NCBI GenBank assembly: GCA_023251255.1
Contig: JAHEZD010000008.1
Span: forward strand, 36,608-100,607
DNA: 64,000 bases
DNA from: Chitinophagaceae bacterium
GTDB taxonomy: Bacteria > Bacteroidota > Bacteroidia > Chitinophagales > Chitinophagaceae
Direction of reading: 5' to 3'
Shown piece after piece: positions 36,127-46,713 of the stretch (position 1 is the first letter of the stretch; the number at the start of each line of letters is the position of its first letter). The translations under genes and the position numbers were made by a program. The notes beneath the pieces were generated by a model. It saw only the letters and a program-made list of their open reading frames with translations. It ran no database searches and was not told the DNA's origin.

Positions 36127-38844
36127 ATGAGCACTACAACCATAAAACCTTACTTACGTTTATCAGGGCTTGAACCATTGGTGGTCCGTCCAGAAACAAA
36201 CTTTGTGAATGTTGGTGAACGTACCAATGTTACTGGCTCCAAGAAGTTTGCACGATTGATACTGAACAATCAATACGAGGAAGCTTTGTCCGTTGCCCGT
36301 CAACAAGTGGAAAATGGGGCACAGATACTGGATGTGAACATGGATGATGCTTTGCTGGATGGTGTGCAGGCCATGACCACTTACATCAATTTATTGCAAA
36401 GCGAGCCCGATATTGCCAAGATCCCCATTATGGTGGACAGCTCCAAGTTTGAAATCATTCAGGCAGGGCTAAAATGCATCCAGGGCCGGTGCATAGTGAA
36501 TTCCATTTCCATGAAGGAAGGCGAAGCAAAGTTTATAGAACAGGCCTTTATCTGCAAGGACTTCGGTGCAGCCGTTATCGTAATGGCCTTTGATGAACAG
36601 GGCCAAGCAGATACCATGCAACGGAAAGTGGAGATTTCTGAACGGGCCTATAAAATATTGACCGAGCAGGTTGGTTTTGACCCACAGGATATTATTTTCG
36701 ACATCAACATTTTCGCTATAGCTACAGGTTTGGAAGAACACAATAACTATGGAGTGGATTTCATAGAAGCTTGCAGAATCATCAAACAGAAAATGCCGCT
36801 GGTTAAAATCAGTGGTGGCGTAAGTAACCTCTCCTTCTCCTTCAGGGGCAATGAGTTCGTTCGCGAAACCATGCACTCTGTTTTCCTGTACCATGCTATT
36901 AAAGCTGGTATGGATATGGGCATTGTGAATGCTGGCCAGTTGGTGGTATACGATGAAATTGAACCTACATTAAAGGAATTGATTGAAGATGTGATCCTCA
37001 ATAGGAACAATGACAACAACGAAGCCACCGAAAAGCTCATTGCTTTTGCAGAAACAGTAAAAGCAAAAGGCAAGGAAGTGGTGAAAGATGAAAAGTGGCG
37101 GAACGAATCCGTTGAAAGCAGGCTGGCCCACAGCCTTGTAAACGGCATCACCGATTATATTGATGCGGATACGGAAGAAGCTAGGCAGAAATACCCACGT
37201 CCATTGGATGTGATTGAAGGACCATTGATGGATGGCATGAACGTAGTGGGCGATTTGTTTGGTGCAGGCAAAATGTTCCTGCCACAGGTAGTAAAGAGCG
37301 CAAGGGTCATGAAGAAAAGCGTGGCCGTATTGACACCCTATATTGAGGCAGAGAAAGAAGCCCGGAAGCAGGCACATATTGCAGCCGGCACCGTAAATGA
37401 GGAAGGGGCCGGTGCCGCAAAGATTCTATTGGCCACAGTAAAAGGAGATGTGCATGACATTGGTAAAAACATTGTAGGTGTTGTATTGGGCTGCAATGGC
37501 TATGATATTGTGGACCTCGGCGTAATGGTACCAACAGATAAGATCCTTGACGCTGCTATTAAAGAAAATGCAGACATTATTGGTTTGAGTGGGTTGATTA
37601 CACCATCATTGGATGAAATGGTCCACATCGCCAAGGAAATGAAACGCAGGGGCATGACGCAACCATTATTAATTGGTGGTGCCACCACTTCTCGTATGCA
37701 TACTGCGGTAAAGATCGCACAGGAATATGATAATGGTGTGGTGCATGTATTGGATGCCAGTAGAAGCGTAACGGTTGCTGGTTCCTTGTTGAACAAAGAG
37801 ACCAAGGACAGTTTCTTGGGCGATACCAAAAAAGAATATGTAAAACTGAAAGAAGCTTTTGACAGCAAGAAATCAGTAAAGTCCTATTTGACCTATGCTG
37901 ATGCGGTAAAGAACAAGGTGAAAATCGATTGGGATAATTTCACGCCAGTTCAACCAACCTTCTTGGGCACGAAAGTATTTGACAGTTTTGATTTGGCAGA
38001 ATTAAGGGAGTTCATTGATTGGAAGCCATTCTTCATTGCATGGGAAATGCACGGCAATTTTCCTGCAATACTTACCGACGAAATTGTGGGCGTAGAAGCC
38101 ACCAAATTGTACAATGATGCCAATGCCCTGCTGGACAAAATTATTGCGGAGAAATGGTTGACTGCCAAGGGAACTATTGGCTTTTGGGAGGCAAATAGTA
38201 ATGACGATACTGTCACGGTCCACAGTCCACAGTCCACAGTCAATCTGGAATTCCTTCGTCAACAAATTAAGAAAGCTGCAGACCAGCCCAATCTGTCCTT
38301 AGCAGACTTTATTGCACCTGCGTCAACCAACAAAGAAGATTTCATAGGTTCATTTGCAGTAACCATTCACGGTATCGAGCCACATATCAAGGCTTTTGAA
38401 GCTGCACTGGATGATTACAATAAGATCATGCTGCAAGCTTTGGGAGATCGGTTTGCAGAAGCATTTGCTGAATGTTTGCACTTGAAAACAAGGAAAGAGT
38501 ATTGGGGCTATGCAACTGACGAGCACTTAACCAATGACGAACTGATTCACGAAAAATACCTGGGCATCCGACCTGCACCCGGCTATCCTGCCTGTCCAGA
38601 CCATACAGAAAAATACAAGCTGTTTGATTTGTTGAATGCCACTGAGACTGTTGGCATCACATTAACGGAGAGCTTGGCTATGTTCCCTGCAAGCAGTGTT
38701 TGCGGTTGGTATTTTGCCCATCCGCAAAGCCAGTATTATGGTGTAGGTAAAATACAAAAGGACCAGTTTGATGATTATGTAAAACGGAAGGGCATGAGTG
38801 AAGAATCCATGGAAAGATGGTTGAGCCCGAACCTGGAAGGATAA
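36127..38844 (+). CDS. metH: Methionine synthase, pterin/cobalamin/reactivation part (MetH C-terminal)
   Basis: 905 residues from ATG 36127 (a TTG at 36121 is less likely). Domains in order: pterin-binding barrel ([20 protein letters not shown], about 25; [22 protein letters not shown]), cobalamin cap, B12-binding domain with [14 protein letters not shown] (the D-x-H-x-x-G ligand loop, about 445) and [16 protein letters not shown], then the AdoMet reactivation domain with [25 protein letters not shown] and [15 protein letters not shown] [14 protein letters not shown]. It completes MetH with the gene at 33925. Near residue 700 a heptamer array encodes [11 protein letters not shown], an insertion at the start of the reactivation domain. 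A 16-bp-stem terminator follows directly. Confidence 0.95.
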   Translation: MSTTTIKPYLRLSGLEPLVVRPETNFVNVGERTNVTGSKKFARLILNNQYEEALSVARQQVENGAQILDVNMDDALLDGVQAMTTYINLLQSEPDIAKIPIMVDSSKFEIIQAGLKCIQGRCIVNSISMKEGEAKFIEQAFICKDFGAAVIVMAFDEQGQADTMQRKVEISERAYKILTEQVGFDPQDIIFDINIFAIATGLEEHNNYGVDFIEACRIIKQKMPLVKISGGVSNLSFSFRGNEFVRETMHSVFLYHAIKAGMDMGIVNAGQLVVYDEIEPTLKELIEDVILNRNNDNNEATEKLIAFAETVKAKGKEVVKDEKWRNESVESRLAHSLVNGITDYIDADTEEARQKYPRPLDVIEGPLMDGMNVVGDLFGAGKMFLPQVVKSARVMKKSVAVLTPYIEAEKEARKQAHIAAGTVNEEGAGAAKILLATVKGDVHDIGKNIVGVVLGCNGYDIVDLGVMVPTDKILDAAIKENADIIGLSGLITPSLDEMVHIAKEMKRRGMTQPLLIGGATTSRMHTAVKIAQEYDNGVVHVLDASRSVTVAGSLLNKETKDSFLGDTKKEYVKLKEAFDSKKSVKSYLTYADAVKNKVKIDWDNFTPVQPTFLGTKVFDSFDLAELREFIDWKPFFIAWEMHGNFPAILTDEIVGVEATKLYNDANALLDKIIAEKWLTAKGTIGFWEANSNDDTVTVHSPQSTVNLEFLRQQIKKAADQPNLSLADFIAPASTNKEDFIGSFAVTIHGIEPHIKAFEAALDDYNKIMLQALGDRFAEAFAECLHLKTRKEYWGYATDEHLTNDELIHEKYLGIRPAPGYPACPDHTEKYKLFDLLNATETVGITLTESLAMFPASSVCGWYFAHPQSQYYGVGKIQKDQFDDYVKRKGMSEESMERWLSPNLEG
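38214..38243. repeat. Heptamer array inside metH
   Basis: ACGGTCC, ACAGTCC, ACAGTCC, ACAGTCA in register (28 bp), read in frame as part of the MetH reactivation domain boundary. The same unit family (CGTCCAC) occurs in the gap at 17005-17027. Confidence 0.85.
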
Positions 38845-38884
38845 AAAATAGATGCCGCACCTTCTAAAGTGCGGCATCTATTTT
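38845..38884 (+). terminator. Terminator after metH
   Basis: A perfect 16-bp stem, AAAATAGATGCCGCAC (38845-38860) / GTGCGGCATCTATTTT (38869-38884), starting at the metH stop codon. Confidence 0.9.
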
Positions 38885-38903
38885 GGTGAAATTAAAATAC
38901 TTG

Positions 38904-38932
38904 AAGCAGTTGTTTAAAACAACTGCTTTTTT
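38904..38932 (+). terminator. Second terminator-like hairpin after metH
   Basis: AAGCAGTTGTT pairs with AACAACTGCTT, followed by TTTTTT. It backs up the hairpin 20 bp upstream. The remaining 170 bp to the next terminator show no gene. Confidence 0.8.
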
Positions 38933-39102
38933 ACTGCCCAGCATATTTTTGATAAACAGGCAGTTAGTCCATCAGCAGTGCATTCTCATGCTTTTTAGGA
39001 AATAAGAAAATAACTTAGCAAACTTCAGTACTGATAAATTGTTGCGGAAAATGTCATAAAGATGCATGTTGTGACCGTTAATGAAAAGGAACCCCAACAA
39101 AA

Positions 39103-39132
39103 AATCCGGGCCGCTGGATAGCAACCCGGATT
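39103..39132 (-). terminator. Terminator of the T9SS protease gene
   Basis: On the minus strand AATCCGGG and CCCGGATT form an 8-bp stem with a 14-base loop followed by TTTTTG. It lies 27 bp past the stop of the gene at 39159-42722. Confidence 0.8.
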
Positions 39133-39158
39133 GTCAAATTAGAGTGAGTCAATTAAAA

Positions 39159-42100
39159 CTACAGCTTCACAATTTTGCTGCTCAACATCTCCCCAGTAGC
39201 CGTAAATACTTTTACCAAGTAAATACCCTTTGGCAATTTTGAAATGTCCATTACAGAATTGAGTTGGGAGGTACGCTGGGTAGCAACCTGCTTACCATTT
39301 ACATCAAATAGCCTGATATCCGAAACGCCTATGTAGCCAGTAATATTGATGTTCACTTTATCCTCAGCGGGGTTGGGGAATACAGTCAACATTTTTTTGC
39401 TACTATAAATGGGTTCATCTGGTTTCGTAGCGGTACCCAATGCCACTTTCAATGTATAGCAGGTAGTGGCACTGTTGGCCCCATTGTACCCATAAACCTG
39501 TGCATAGTAAACACCAGCAGCAGCTGTGTAAGCAATCGACTCGCTGGTAGTGCTGCCATTTTGGGAAATACCTACCTGTGTGCCCGCACTGTTCAGCAAC
39601 TTAAGGTCATAATCAGCAGGCAGTGTGCCCAAGGTTACGGTAATGGTACCTCCAGTGGTGATAGTGAACTTGTAATTGTCCACATCAGCAGTCGGACTGA
39701 TCAAGCCTGTTATATTGGTATTGAACGGAATAACAGCAGCACCTGACGTTGTGCCATTTGTACTGTTATCGTAGGAACTTTGACAGCTTGTTACCGCTGT
39801 AACTGTTGCCTTAATGGTATAGCAGGTAGCACTATTGGCGCCGCTGTACCCTATTACCTTAATATAATAAGTACCCGCAGCCTGACTGGTTAAGCTAACA
39901 GATTCAGTGGCTGTGGAACCCGTACTTGAACCAATTTGTGTGCCTGCACTATTGTAGATAGTCAAATCATAATCAACACCTGACGGGCCAACAAGGTCAT
40001 ATACTATATTGCTGGTGGCAGTAGTGGTAATCTGGAAATAATCAACATCTGTAGAAGTAGTAATGGCTGCTGAATTGGTTACACCTGCAGTGATTGCCGC
40101 CGCAGTAGCTTGTGTTTCATTTGGTTCAAAAGCAGTACCGCATGTGGATGCAGCAGTGGTGGTAAACTGTGCAGCACTAAATGCAGTGGTACCAGATGGG
40201 CAAGTTGCACTCACTCTCCAATCATACAAAGAGGAAGCAGTTAAGCCAGACAGGTTTGCAGAAGTGCCGGTTTGTGCAGTGGAGAAACTGGTCCAAGTAG
40301 ATGAGGAGTTCAATTTATAATCCACAGCATAGCTTGTGGCAGAACTAACGGCTGACCAGCTAACAGTAGCAGCGCTAGATGTAATTGATGAAGATGCAAG
40401 CCCAGTTGGTGCAGCGCATGGCGTTGAAGTGGTGAATTGTGCAGCAACAGCATTACCGCTTCCTGAAGAACAGGTTGCTTTTACTCTCCAATCGTATAAG
40501 CTGCCTGAGCTAAGGCCTGTTAAACTTGCAGAAGTACCGGTTTGTGCAGTGGAGAAACTAATCCAAGTAGATGAGGAGTTCAATTTATAATCCACAGCAT
40601 AACTAACTGCACTGGCTACAGCAGTCCAACTAACAGTGGCACTGCTGGTCGTAATGGCAGAAGATGCCAACCCTGTTGGATCACCACATGCCACAGTACC
40701 ACCAATGGTAAAGTTGGTATTGCTGATATCAAAGAAAATATTGTCCACAGCCTCTATTTTTATCCTTGCAGTGGTGGATGGGGTAGCAGGAATTACCAAT
40801 GCTTCTGTTCCATCATTAGGTGTACTGGCAGCCAATACCGTAGGGAATGTTAGGCCTCCATCGGTACTCAAGGAGATTTTTACATTGGCACAACTTACTG
40901 GTGCGGCAGTGGTACTTGCCACGCTCCAGGTAATTGTTTGTGTGGAGCCACCAGCCCACGTTACTGCTGTGTTGGGTGAAGTAACAGCAAACGGGCCTGA
41001 GGCGCTGCTAACTGTAACGACCATGTCTGTAAAAGCAGTTTGGCCCACTTTAACCGGAGCAGTGGAGCTATAAGCAGCATTGTCCCTAACGGTTAACCTG
41101 AAGTTCAATGTTCTGGCAACTGAGCTCAGTGCTTCTATGTTTGTACCTGCATCGCCTCCCGGCAATGGGCCTGTTATAAGTCCACCAGCAAGAATGGTTG
41201 ATAATTGGGGGAAATACCTAGTGGGTGATGCGGTAGGCCTGAATGATATCCAATTGGGGCCTGTTGCCTTTGTGGCGCTGGCCACACTGCTTGCCCCTGT
41301 TTGGGAAGAGGATGCATTGTCATTTTGTTCCCAGCAATAGGTCAGTGCATCACCGTTTGCATCGGTTGCTGAACCCGTGAGTGCAAAAGGGGTGCTTTTG
41401 GGGATGGTATAATTGCTAACCGCTGCAACAACAGGTGTAGCATTATTGGCCGATATGCTCGTGGTTACCGGACAGGTTATCGCTGCCAAATTAGCCTGTA
41501 TCTGGGCAATGGAAGCTTCATGGTATATATCAATGGAATGTGGTGCTACATCCTGGCTGGTGATGCCGGCATAACCCATAATGGTGATGCCCGACCCAAT
41601 TTCCTTATTTACACCACTGCCTTCATTGCTCATGGAGAAAGTATGGTTTGCACCCAATTGATGGCCCACTTCATGCACTACATAATCAATATCGAAATTG
41701 TCCCCTTGCGGAATCCCATCGGCAGGTGAAGTAAACCCACTTCCCTTCGACCCATTGGTGCAGACGCAGCCAATACAGCCAGCATTTCCACCTCCGCCGG
41801 AAGCACCAAACAAATGGCCGATATCATAGTTTGCCTCCCCTATAACAGAGGTTAGGGTTGACTGCAATTGCGCGTTCCATGTGCCACCAGCTCCTGTAGA
41901 TGCCGCATCATAAGGATCTGTTGATGGATTGTAGTAAATAACAGAAGTGGTATTTGAAATAAGGTTCAGGTGCAACGCCAGGTCCTTTTCATAAACACCA
42001 TTGCAGCGGGTAAGCGTTGCATTGATACCAGCCAGTACCAATGATACTTGCGAGGCACTTGTTGCACCAAAATAATTCGAATACTCAGCAGTAACGGATT

Positions 42101-42722
42101 GGGCCAACCGCATGGTCTTTAAGTCCCCAGTTGACCTTGCCAGAAGACCTGTATTGGAAAGCTCTGTATGCAGACCAGTAGCCAGTCTTTGATCCTGCGT
42201 AGTACATGACCATGGCAGTTGCCCAGGTGTTCTTTGGGACCTAAAAACCGCATAAATATGGTGGTCCTGCGAATAGGGCTCAATGAACTCATTTTCCTTC
42301 TCGGTCCTGAAAACCATTGCTTGGAAGCCCTGAGGGTCAATGCTCATTTTTAGGGTTGCATATTTGTCGGTAATGCCCTTACCGGAAAAGGACCTGATTT
42401 CCGGAAAACGCGCCTGTAAATCCGGTTCAAAATTGGAAGCTTCAAAAATTTCAAACTGTTCAATTTGGCCATCGGCATTTGGAATGGAAATGATGATTGA
42501 GTGGCTGGAAGCATCATTTCCCACTACAGAAAACAATTCCTTGTTGAAGAGGTCGGCACTTAAATCAAATAGCTTGAACTGTTTGGGGAAAGAGGTTCGT
42601 GATGTGGCTTTAGCAGTGGAAATCCTGGTGAGGTCTGTATGGGTAGACCAATAGTTTTTCTCTTGGGCCTTCAGCACATTCAGCAATAGGAATGACAGGA
42701 AGACCAGTAACAGTTTTTTCAT
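39159..42722 (-). CDS. T9SS-secreted reprolysin-like metalloprotease
   Basis: 1187 residues from the ATG at 42722 (an in-frame ATG at 42731 adds three). A signal peptide (LLLVFLSFLLLNVLKAQ), a propeptide, then an M12-type zinc protease with VVHEVGHQLGANHTFS (HExxHxxGxxH, about residue 355) and a downstream Met-turn candidate in GSGITIMGYAG. Then two near-identical fibronectin-III units (YAVDYKLNSSSTWTSFSTAQTGTSA type, about 690-860), two bacterial pre-peptidase C-terminal domains (DVDYFQITTTATSN, DVDNYKFTITTGG), and a type A T9SS sorting domain (VFPNPAEDKVNINI, KGIYLVKVFTATG). It is an extracellular protease transported by the type IX system. A terminator follows the stop. Confidence 0.92.
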   Translation of the reverse strand: MKKLLLVFLSFLLLNVLKAQEKNYWSTHTDLTRISTAKATSRTSFPKQFKLFDLSADLFNKELFSVVGNDASSHSIIISIPNADGQIEQFEIFEASNFEPDLQARFPEIRSFSGKGITDKYATLKMSIDPQGFQAMVFRTEKENEFIEPYSQDHHIYAVFRSQRTPGQLPWSCTTQDQRLATGLHTELSNTGLLARSTGDLKTMRLAQSVTAEYSNYFGATSASQVSLVLAGINATLTRCNGVYEKDLALHLNLISNTTSVIYYNPSTDPYDAASTGAGGTWNAQLQSTLTSVIGEANYDIGHLFGASGGGGNAGCIGCVCTNGSKGSGFTSPADGIPQGDNFDIDYVVHEVGHQLGANHTFSMSNEGSGVNKEIGSGITIMGYAGITSQDVAPHSIDIYHEASIAQIQANLAAITCPVTTSISANNATPVVAAVSNYTIPKSTPFALTGSATDANGDALTYCWEQNDNASSSQTGASSVASATKATGPNWISFRPTASPTRYFPQLSTILAGGLITGPLPGGDAGTNIEALSSVARTLNFRLTVRDNAAYSSTAPVKVGQTAFTDMVVTVSSASGPFAVTSPNTAVTWAGGSTQTITWSVASTTAAPVSCANVKISLSTDGGLTFPTVLAASTPNDGTEALVIPATPSTTARIKIEAVDNIFFDISNTNFTIGGTVACGDPTGLASSAITTSSATVSWTAVASAVSYAVDYKLNSSSTWISFSTAQTGTSASLTGLSSGSLYDWRVKATCSSGSGNAVAAQFTTSTPCAAPTGLASSSITSSAATVSWSAVSSATSYAVDYKLNSSSTWTSFSTAQTGTSANLSGLTASSLYDWRVSATCPSGTTAFSAAQFTTTAASTCGTAFEPNETQATAAAITAGVTNSAAITTSTDVDYFQITTTATSNIVYDLVGPSGVDYDLTIYNSAGTQIGSSTGSTATESVSLTSQAAGTYYIKVIGYSGANSATCYTIKATVTAVTSCQSSYDNSTNGTTSGAAVIPFNTNITGLISPTADVDNYKFTITTGGTITVTLGTLPADYDLKLLNSAGTQVGISQNGSTTSESIAYTAAAGVYYAQVYGYNGANSATTCYTLKVALGTATKPDEPIYSSKKMLTVFPNPAEDKVNINITGYIGVSDIRLFDVNGKQVATQRTSQLNSVMDISKLPKGIYLVKVFTATGEMLSSKIVKL

Positions 42723-43075
42723 AATTAGCATAGTTTAGTTTATAAAATAATCATTCAATATATACATGTTTTCTTGATCCTGCAATTTTCATTTTGCATT
42801 TTATCCCCATCTGATGGATTTCCGGATGCCATACCAACCCACAAAGCCAATATTATGACCAAGGAAATTCAAAGTACCAGTTTGACGAGTACACCAACTG
42901 AAAAGCAACAAGTGTTTTAAAGCCACCAACTGATATTTTTTATACGCTTAGATATCCATTGGGTAGCTACCGAAAGGCTATCGGAGAAAACTGGGTCAAG
43001 GTCCGAATGGGAGGGAGCTCGTTGCTACTGCCATAAATTTCTGCCCGCTTTCTTTGCCGGAATTATCTTTACGCC
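42723..43075. other. Gene-free gap between divergent genes
   Basis: About 350 bp that must hold the promoters of the protease gene and radA. An AT-rich stretch (42730-42770) precedes the protease start. I see no clear -7 box, repeat or RNA here. Confidence 0.5.
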
Positions 43076-44440
43076 ATGGCTAAAATTAAAACCGCTTTCT
43101 TCTGTAGCAACTGTGGTTATGAAAGTGCAAAATGGCTGGGCAAATGCCCAAGCTGCAATGAATGGAACACGTTTGCGGAAGAAGTTATCGATAAGGGCAA
43201 TGAACAAACGTGGAAAGGCTATACCGATGACAAGAAGACTGCCAAGATTATTGCCTTAAATGATGTAACGCAAACAGAGGAGAGAAGAATTGTTACCGCC
43301 GATGAGGAGCTGAACCGGGTGCTGGGCGGCGGCATTGTACCGGGCAGCATTGTATTGGTAGCAGGTGAGCCAGGAATTGGCAAGAGCACATTGTTCCTGC
43401 AACACGGCCTCATGATGAACAAGCATATAGTACTTTACATCAGCGGGGAGGAAAGTGAGCAGCAAATCAAGATGCGCGCAGATAGGCTGAAAGCCTCCAG
43501 CGAAAATTTCTATTTGCTTACAGAGACCTCCACACAAACTATTTTCCAGGAGATAAAAAAGCTGAAGCCGCAATTGGTCATTGTGGATTCCATTCAAACA
43601 TTGCAAAGCAACTTGATTGATTCATCTGCTGGCAGCGTATCACAGATACGGGAATGTGCGGCAGAGTTCCAGCGGTTTGCCAAGGAAACCAACACACCTG
43701 TTTTCCTGATTGGACATATTACCAAAGACGGGGCCATTGCCGGGCCCAAAATATTGGAACACATGGTGGATACCGTGCTGCAGTTTGAAGGCGACAGGCA
43801 TTATGCATACCGGATTTTAAGAACACTGAAGAACCGTTTTGGCAGTACATCGGAACTGGGCATTTATGAAATGACTGGCGATGGAATGAAAGTGGTTTCC
43901 AACCCATCCGAAATCTTGATTGCACAACGGGACGAGCAATTGAGCGGCAGCGCCATTGCTGCCACTTTGGAAGGCATGAGGCCACTGCTGATTGAAGTGC
44001 AGGCATTGGTTACACAAAGTGTATATGGAACGCCTCAACGAACAGTAAGTGGTTTTGACTTGAGGAGATTGCAACTATTATTAGCTGTACTGGAGAAACG
44101 GGGCGGCTTTTTATTCGGAACAAAAGATGTATTCGTAAATATTGCAGGTGGCCTGAAAGTGGAGGACCCGTCCATAGACCTAGCAGTGATTTGTGCGCTG
44201 CTTTCTAGCTATGAAGATGTACCCCTGCCACATCAGGTATGCTTTGCGGGCGAAGTGGGGCTGAACGGGGAAATAAGGGCCGTGAACAGGATTGAGCAGC
44301 GCATAGCCGAAGCGGAGAAACTGGGCTTCGAAAAAATATTCGTAAGCAAGTACAACAAAAAAAGCTTCAATCCAAAGAACCATAAAATACAGGTGGTGGC
44401 AGTGGCGCAGGTACATGAAGTTTATCAGGCCTTGTTTTAA
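43076..44440 (+). CDS. radA: DNA repair protein RadA
   Basis: 454 residues, the normal length. A Cys4 zinc finger (FFCSNCGYESAKWLGKCPSCNEW, 8-30), Walker A GEPGIGKST (about 95-103), Walker B PQLVIVDSIQT, the RadA-specific KNRFGSTSELGIYEM (about 258), and a Lon-like C-terminal domain (FVNIAGGLKVEDPSIDLAVICALLSS, CFAGEVGLNGEIRAV). It drives branch migration of recombination intermediates. It is followed 44 bp later by the competence-related ComF family gene. Confidence 0.96.
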   Translation: MAKIKTAFFCSNCGYESAKWLGKCPSCNEWNTFAEEVIDKGNEQTWKGYTDDKKTAKIIALNDVTQTEERRIVTADEELNRVLGGGIVPGSIVLVAGEPGIGKSTLFLQHGLMMNKHIVLYISGEESEQQIKMRADRLKASSENFYLLTETSTQTIFQEIKKLKPQLVIVDSIQTLQSNLIDSSAGSVSQIRECAAEFQRFAKETNTPVFLIGHITKDGAIAGPKILEHMVDTVLQFEGDRHYAYRILRTLKNRFGSTSELGIYEMTGDGMKVVSNPSEILIAQRDEQLSGSAIAATLEGMRPLLIEVQALVTQSVYGTPQRTVSGFDLRRLQLLLAVLEKRGGFLFGTKDVFVNIAGGLKVEDPSIDLAVICALLSSYEDVPLPHQVCFAGEVGLNGEIRAVNRIEQRIAEAEKLGFEKIFVSKYNKKSFNPKNHKIQVVAVAQVHEVYQALF

Positions 44441-44484
44441 GAAGATGCTTTGCAAGTCTTGGGAATATTTTTTAACTTGAACCC

Positions 44485-45186
44485 ATGATTTCAAGCCTAT
44501 CATCATACATCAAGGACCTATCACATTTGCTTTTCCCACATCATTGTGAAGGCTGCGGTACGGATGTTCTGCAAAACGAGCAGCAGCTCTGTGCATCATG
44601 CCTTCACCAGCTTCCAGAAACAAATTACTTTGACTTAGCGGGCAACCATATTGAACAAATGTTCTATGGACGCATGAAACTGGCGCATGTTGGTGCAGGG
44701 TATTATTTTACCAAGGAATCCCTCGTACAGCATTTAATGCACCAGTTGAAATACAAAGGCAATAAGGAAGTGGGTACCTACTTGGGCAGGTTGATTGGCC
44801 ATAAGCTTCAGGCATCGAACAGGTTTGATGATATTGATGTGCTGGTTCCCATGCCCCTGAACCCTAAACGTGAGTTCAGGAGGGGGTACAACCAAGCTAC
44901 TGTTATTTGCGAGGGCATTGCAGCAGTTTGGCAAAAGCCCATTCTGAAAGACGTGGTTATCAGGAATATTTTTACGGAGACACAAACACATCAGGACAGG
45001 GTACACCGCTGGCAGAATATGGATGGCGTTTTTGCTGTGGAAAACGAAAAAGCCATCAAGGGCAAACATGTATTACTGGTAGATGACATTGTAACCACTG
45101 GTGCCACTTTAGAAGCCTGTGGCAGGGTTATTTTGCAAGTGCCGGATACATGTTTGTCAATTGCTACCGTTGCCTGCACTATTTAA
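44485..45186 (+). CDS. ComF family protein (phosphoribosyltransferase fold)
   Basis: 233 residues. An N-terminal zinc-ribbon-like Cys set (HHCEGCGTDVLQNEQQLCASC, 19-40), then a phosphoribosyltransferase domain with DVLVPMPLNPKREFRRGYNQA and the PRPP loop LLVDDIVTTGATLEAC (about 195-210). In naturally competent bacteria ComF acts in DNA uptake; in Bacteroidota its role is inferred. It is located between radA and a lipoprotein gene on the same strand. Confidence 0.92.
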   Translation: MISSLSSYIKDLSHLLFPHHCEGCGTDVLQNEQQLCASCLHQLPETNYFDLAGNHIEQMFYGRMKLAHVGAGYYFTKESLVQHLMHQLKYKGNKEVGTYLGRLIGHKLQASNRFDDIDVLVPMPLNPKREFRRGYNQATVICEGIAAVWQKPILKDVVIRNIFTETQTHQDRVHRWQNMDGVFAVENEKAIKGKHVLLVDDIVTTGATLEACGRVILQVPDTCLSIATVACTI

Positions 45187-45232
45187 CCTGATTGCTTTGG
45201 TAGAACGGTATGCCTACGTTACATTTGAAACA

Positions 45233-46648
45233 ATGAAAGGCTTTACAGTTCATATTTCCATTTTAGTCGCAGTCCTATTATTAAGCATCAGTTCCTGCAA
45301 AAAAGACTCGTTCATCACAAGCCCCAATGCTTTGTTGCGGACATCTGTTGACACTTTACATTACGACACGGTTTTTACCTCTGTTGGATCCATTACTCAA
45401 TCGTTCAAAATATTCAATGCCAATGACCAGAAGTTAAGGTTGAGCAATGTGCAGTTGATGGGTGGTAGCGCTTCCTTCTTCAAGATCAATGTGGATGGTG
45501 TACCAGGCACTGTTTTCAGTGATATTGAAATCAATGCCAACGACAGCATCTATGTTTTTGCAACGGTGAACATCAATCCCAATGCTGCCAATCTTCCATT
45601 TATTGTTCAGGACAGCATCCGCATCAGCTATAATGGCAACACCACTTTTGTGCAATTGGATGCACTTGGACAAAATGCCCATTTCTTTCGCAACAGAAGG
45701 ATCACAACTGACAGTACATGGACCAATAACCTTCCTTATGTAATCCTTGGAAGCGTTACTGTTGACAGTGCAAAAACATTGACCATCAACAAGGGCTGCA
45801 GGATCTACTTCCACGCAGATGCACCCATGATCGTGAATGGCACATTAAAAGCTGTTGGGGACAAGAATGATGCTGACAGGATAAAATTCAATGGCGACAG
45901 ATTGGATGAGCCTTATAAGAATTTTCCGGCCAGTTGGCCCGGCATCTATTTCAACACCAGCAGCAAGGACAATTTGATGCAGTACTGCATTATCCAGAAT
46001 GCCTATCAAGGAACCATTGTGCAGAACCAAGCGTCCTTAAGCAGCAACCCCAAACTTACTTTGCAGGAAACCATCTTGGATAACATTTATGATGTGGCTG
46101 TTGGTGGCAGTAATACCACTATTGACGCAAGGAATTGCCTCATCAGCAATTCTGGCTACAATGTTTATCTAACTGCTGGCGGCACCTACAATTTCAACCA
46201 TTGCACCATGGCCAGCTATGGCAATAACTATTTGCCACATAAATATCCAGTGTTTACCTTGAGCAATGTTGCAGGAAGCAGTCTTACATTGCCGCTGAGC
46301 TGCACGGTAAGGAATTCCATTATTTATGGCGAAGGCGGTTTGGCCGAAGATGAGATGGTTATTAACAAACAAGGGACTACAGCATTCGCCGCCACATTTG
46401 ACAACCTGCTGTACAAAATGAAAAATGCAGATCCCGCTGCTGCCACTTTTACTGGAACAAAATTGAAATACAGCAGTTCCGTTTCCCTGTTCGATAGTAT
46501 CGATGCAGGGAACCGCTTTTTCAATTTCAGGTTATCATCCACATCCCCCTGCTTGAACAAAGGAGCAAACACGGGCCTGCTTTTTGATTTGGATGGGAAC
46601 AACAGGAATGTGGGCCTGCCCGATTTGGGCTGCTACGAAAAACAATAA
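45233..46648 (+). CDS. Lipoprotein with parallel-beta-helix-like body and choice-of-anchor-Q-like end
   Basis: 471 residues from the ATG at 45233 (the longer frame from 45119 runs back through comF). Lipoprotein signal ILVAVLLLSISSC (Cys at about 20). A first beta domain (SFKIFNANDQKLRLSNVQLMGG) resembles Ig-like folds. A right-handed-helix-like region with GCRIYFHADAPMIVNGTLKAVGDKNDADRIKF and repeated NxxFNHC turns follows, ending in SPCLNKGANTGL and NVGLPDLGCYE, the choice-of-anchor Q end. It is likely displayed on the surface; the ligand is unknown. Confidence 0.82.
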   Translation: MKGFTVHISILVAVLLLSISSCKKDSFITSPNALLRTSVDTLHYDTVFTSVGSITQSFKIFNANDQKLRLSNVQLMGGSASFFKINVDGVPGTVFSDIEINANDSIYVFATVNINPNAANLPFIVQDSIRISYNGNTTFVQLDALGQNAHFFRNRRITTDSTWTNNLPYVILGSVTVDSAKTLTINKGCRIYFHADAPMIVNGTLKAVGDKNDADRIKFNGDRLDEPYKNFPASWPGIYFNTSSKDNLMQYCIIQNAYQGTIVQNQASLSSNPKLTLQETILDNIYDVAVGGSNTTIDARNCLISNSGYNVYLTAGGTYNFNHCTMASYGNNYLPHKYPVFTLSNVAGSSLTLPLSCTVRNSIIYGEGGLAEDEMVINKQGTTAFAATFDNLLYKMKNADPAAATFTGTKLKYSSSVSLFDSIDAGNRFFNFRLSSTSPCLNKGANTGLLFDLDGNNRNVGLPDLGCYEKQ

Positions 46649-46713
46649 ATCATTCATCATTTAACTTCCCAGCATTTACATATTTACCAGTATTTTGTAA
46701 AAAATTGTCAACC

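Noticed and set aside
33925..38844. Split metH as a pseudogene caused by the nuclease insertion
   Set aside because: Both parts have complete domains and natural ends, and a two-gene MetH is normal in Bacteroidota.
45119..45232. N-terminal extension of the lipoprotein at 45233
   Set aside because: It runs back through the comF coding region, and the lipoprotein signal peptide begins at 45233.
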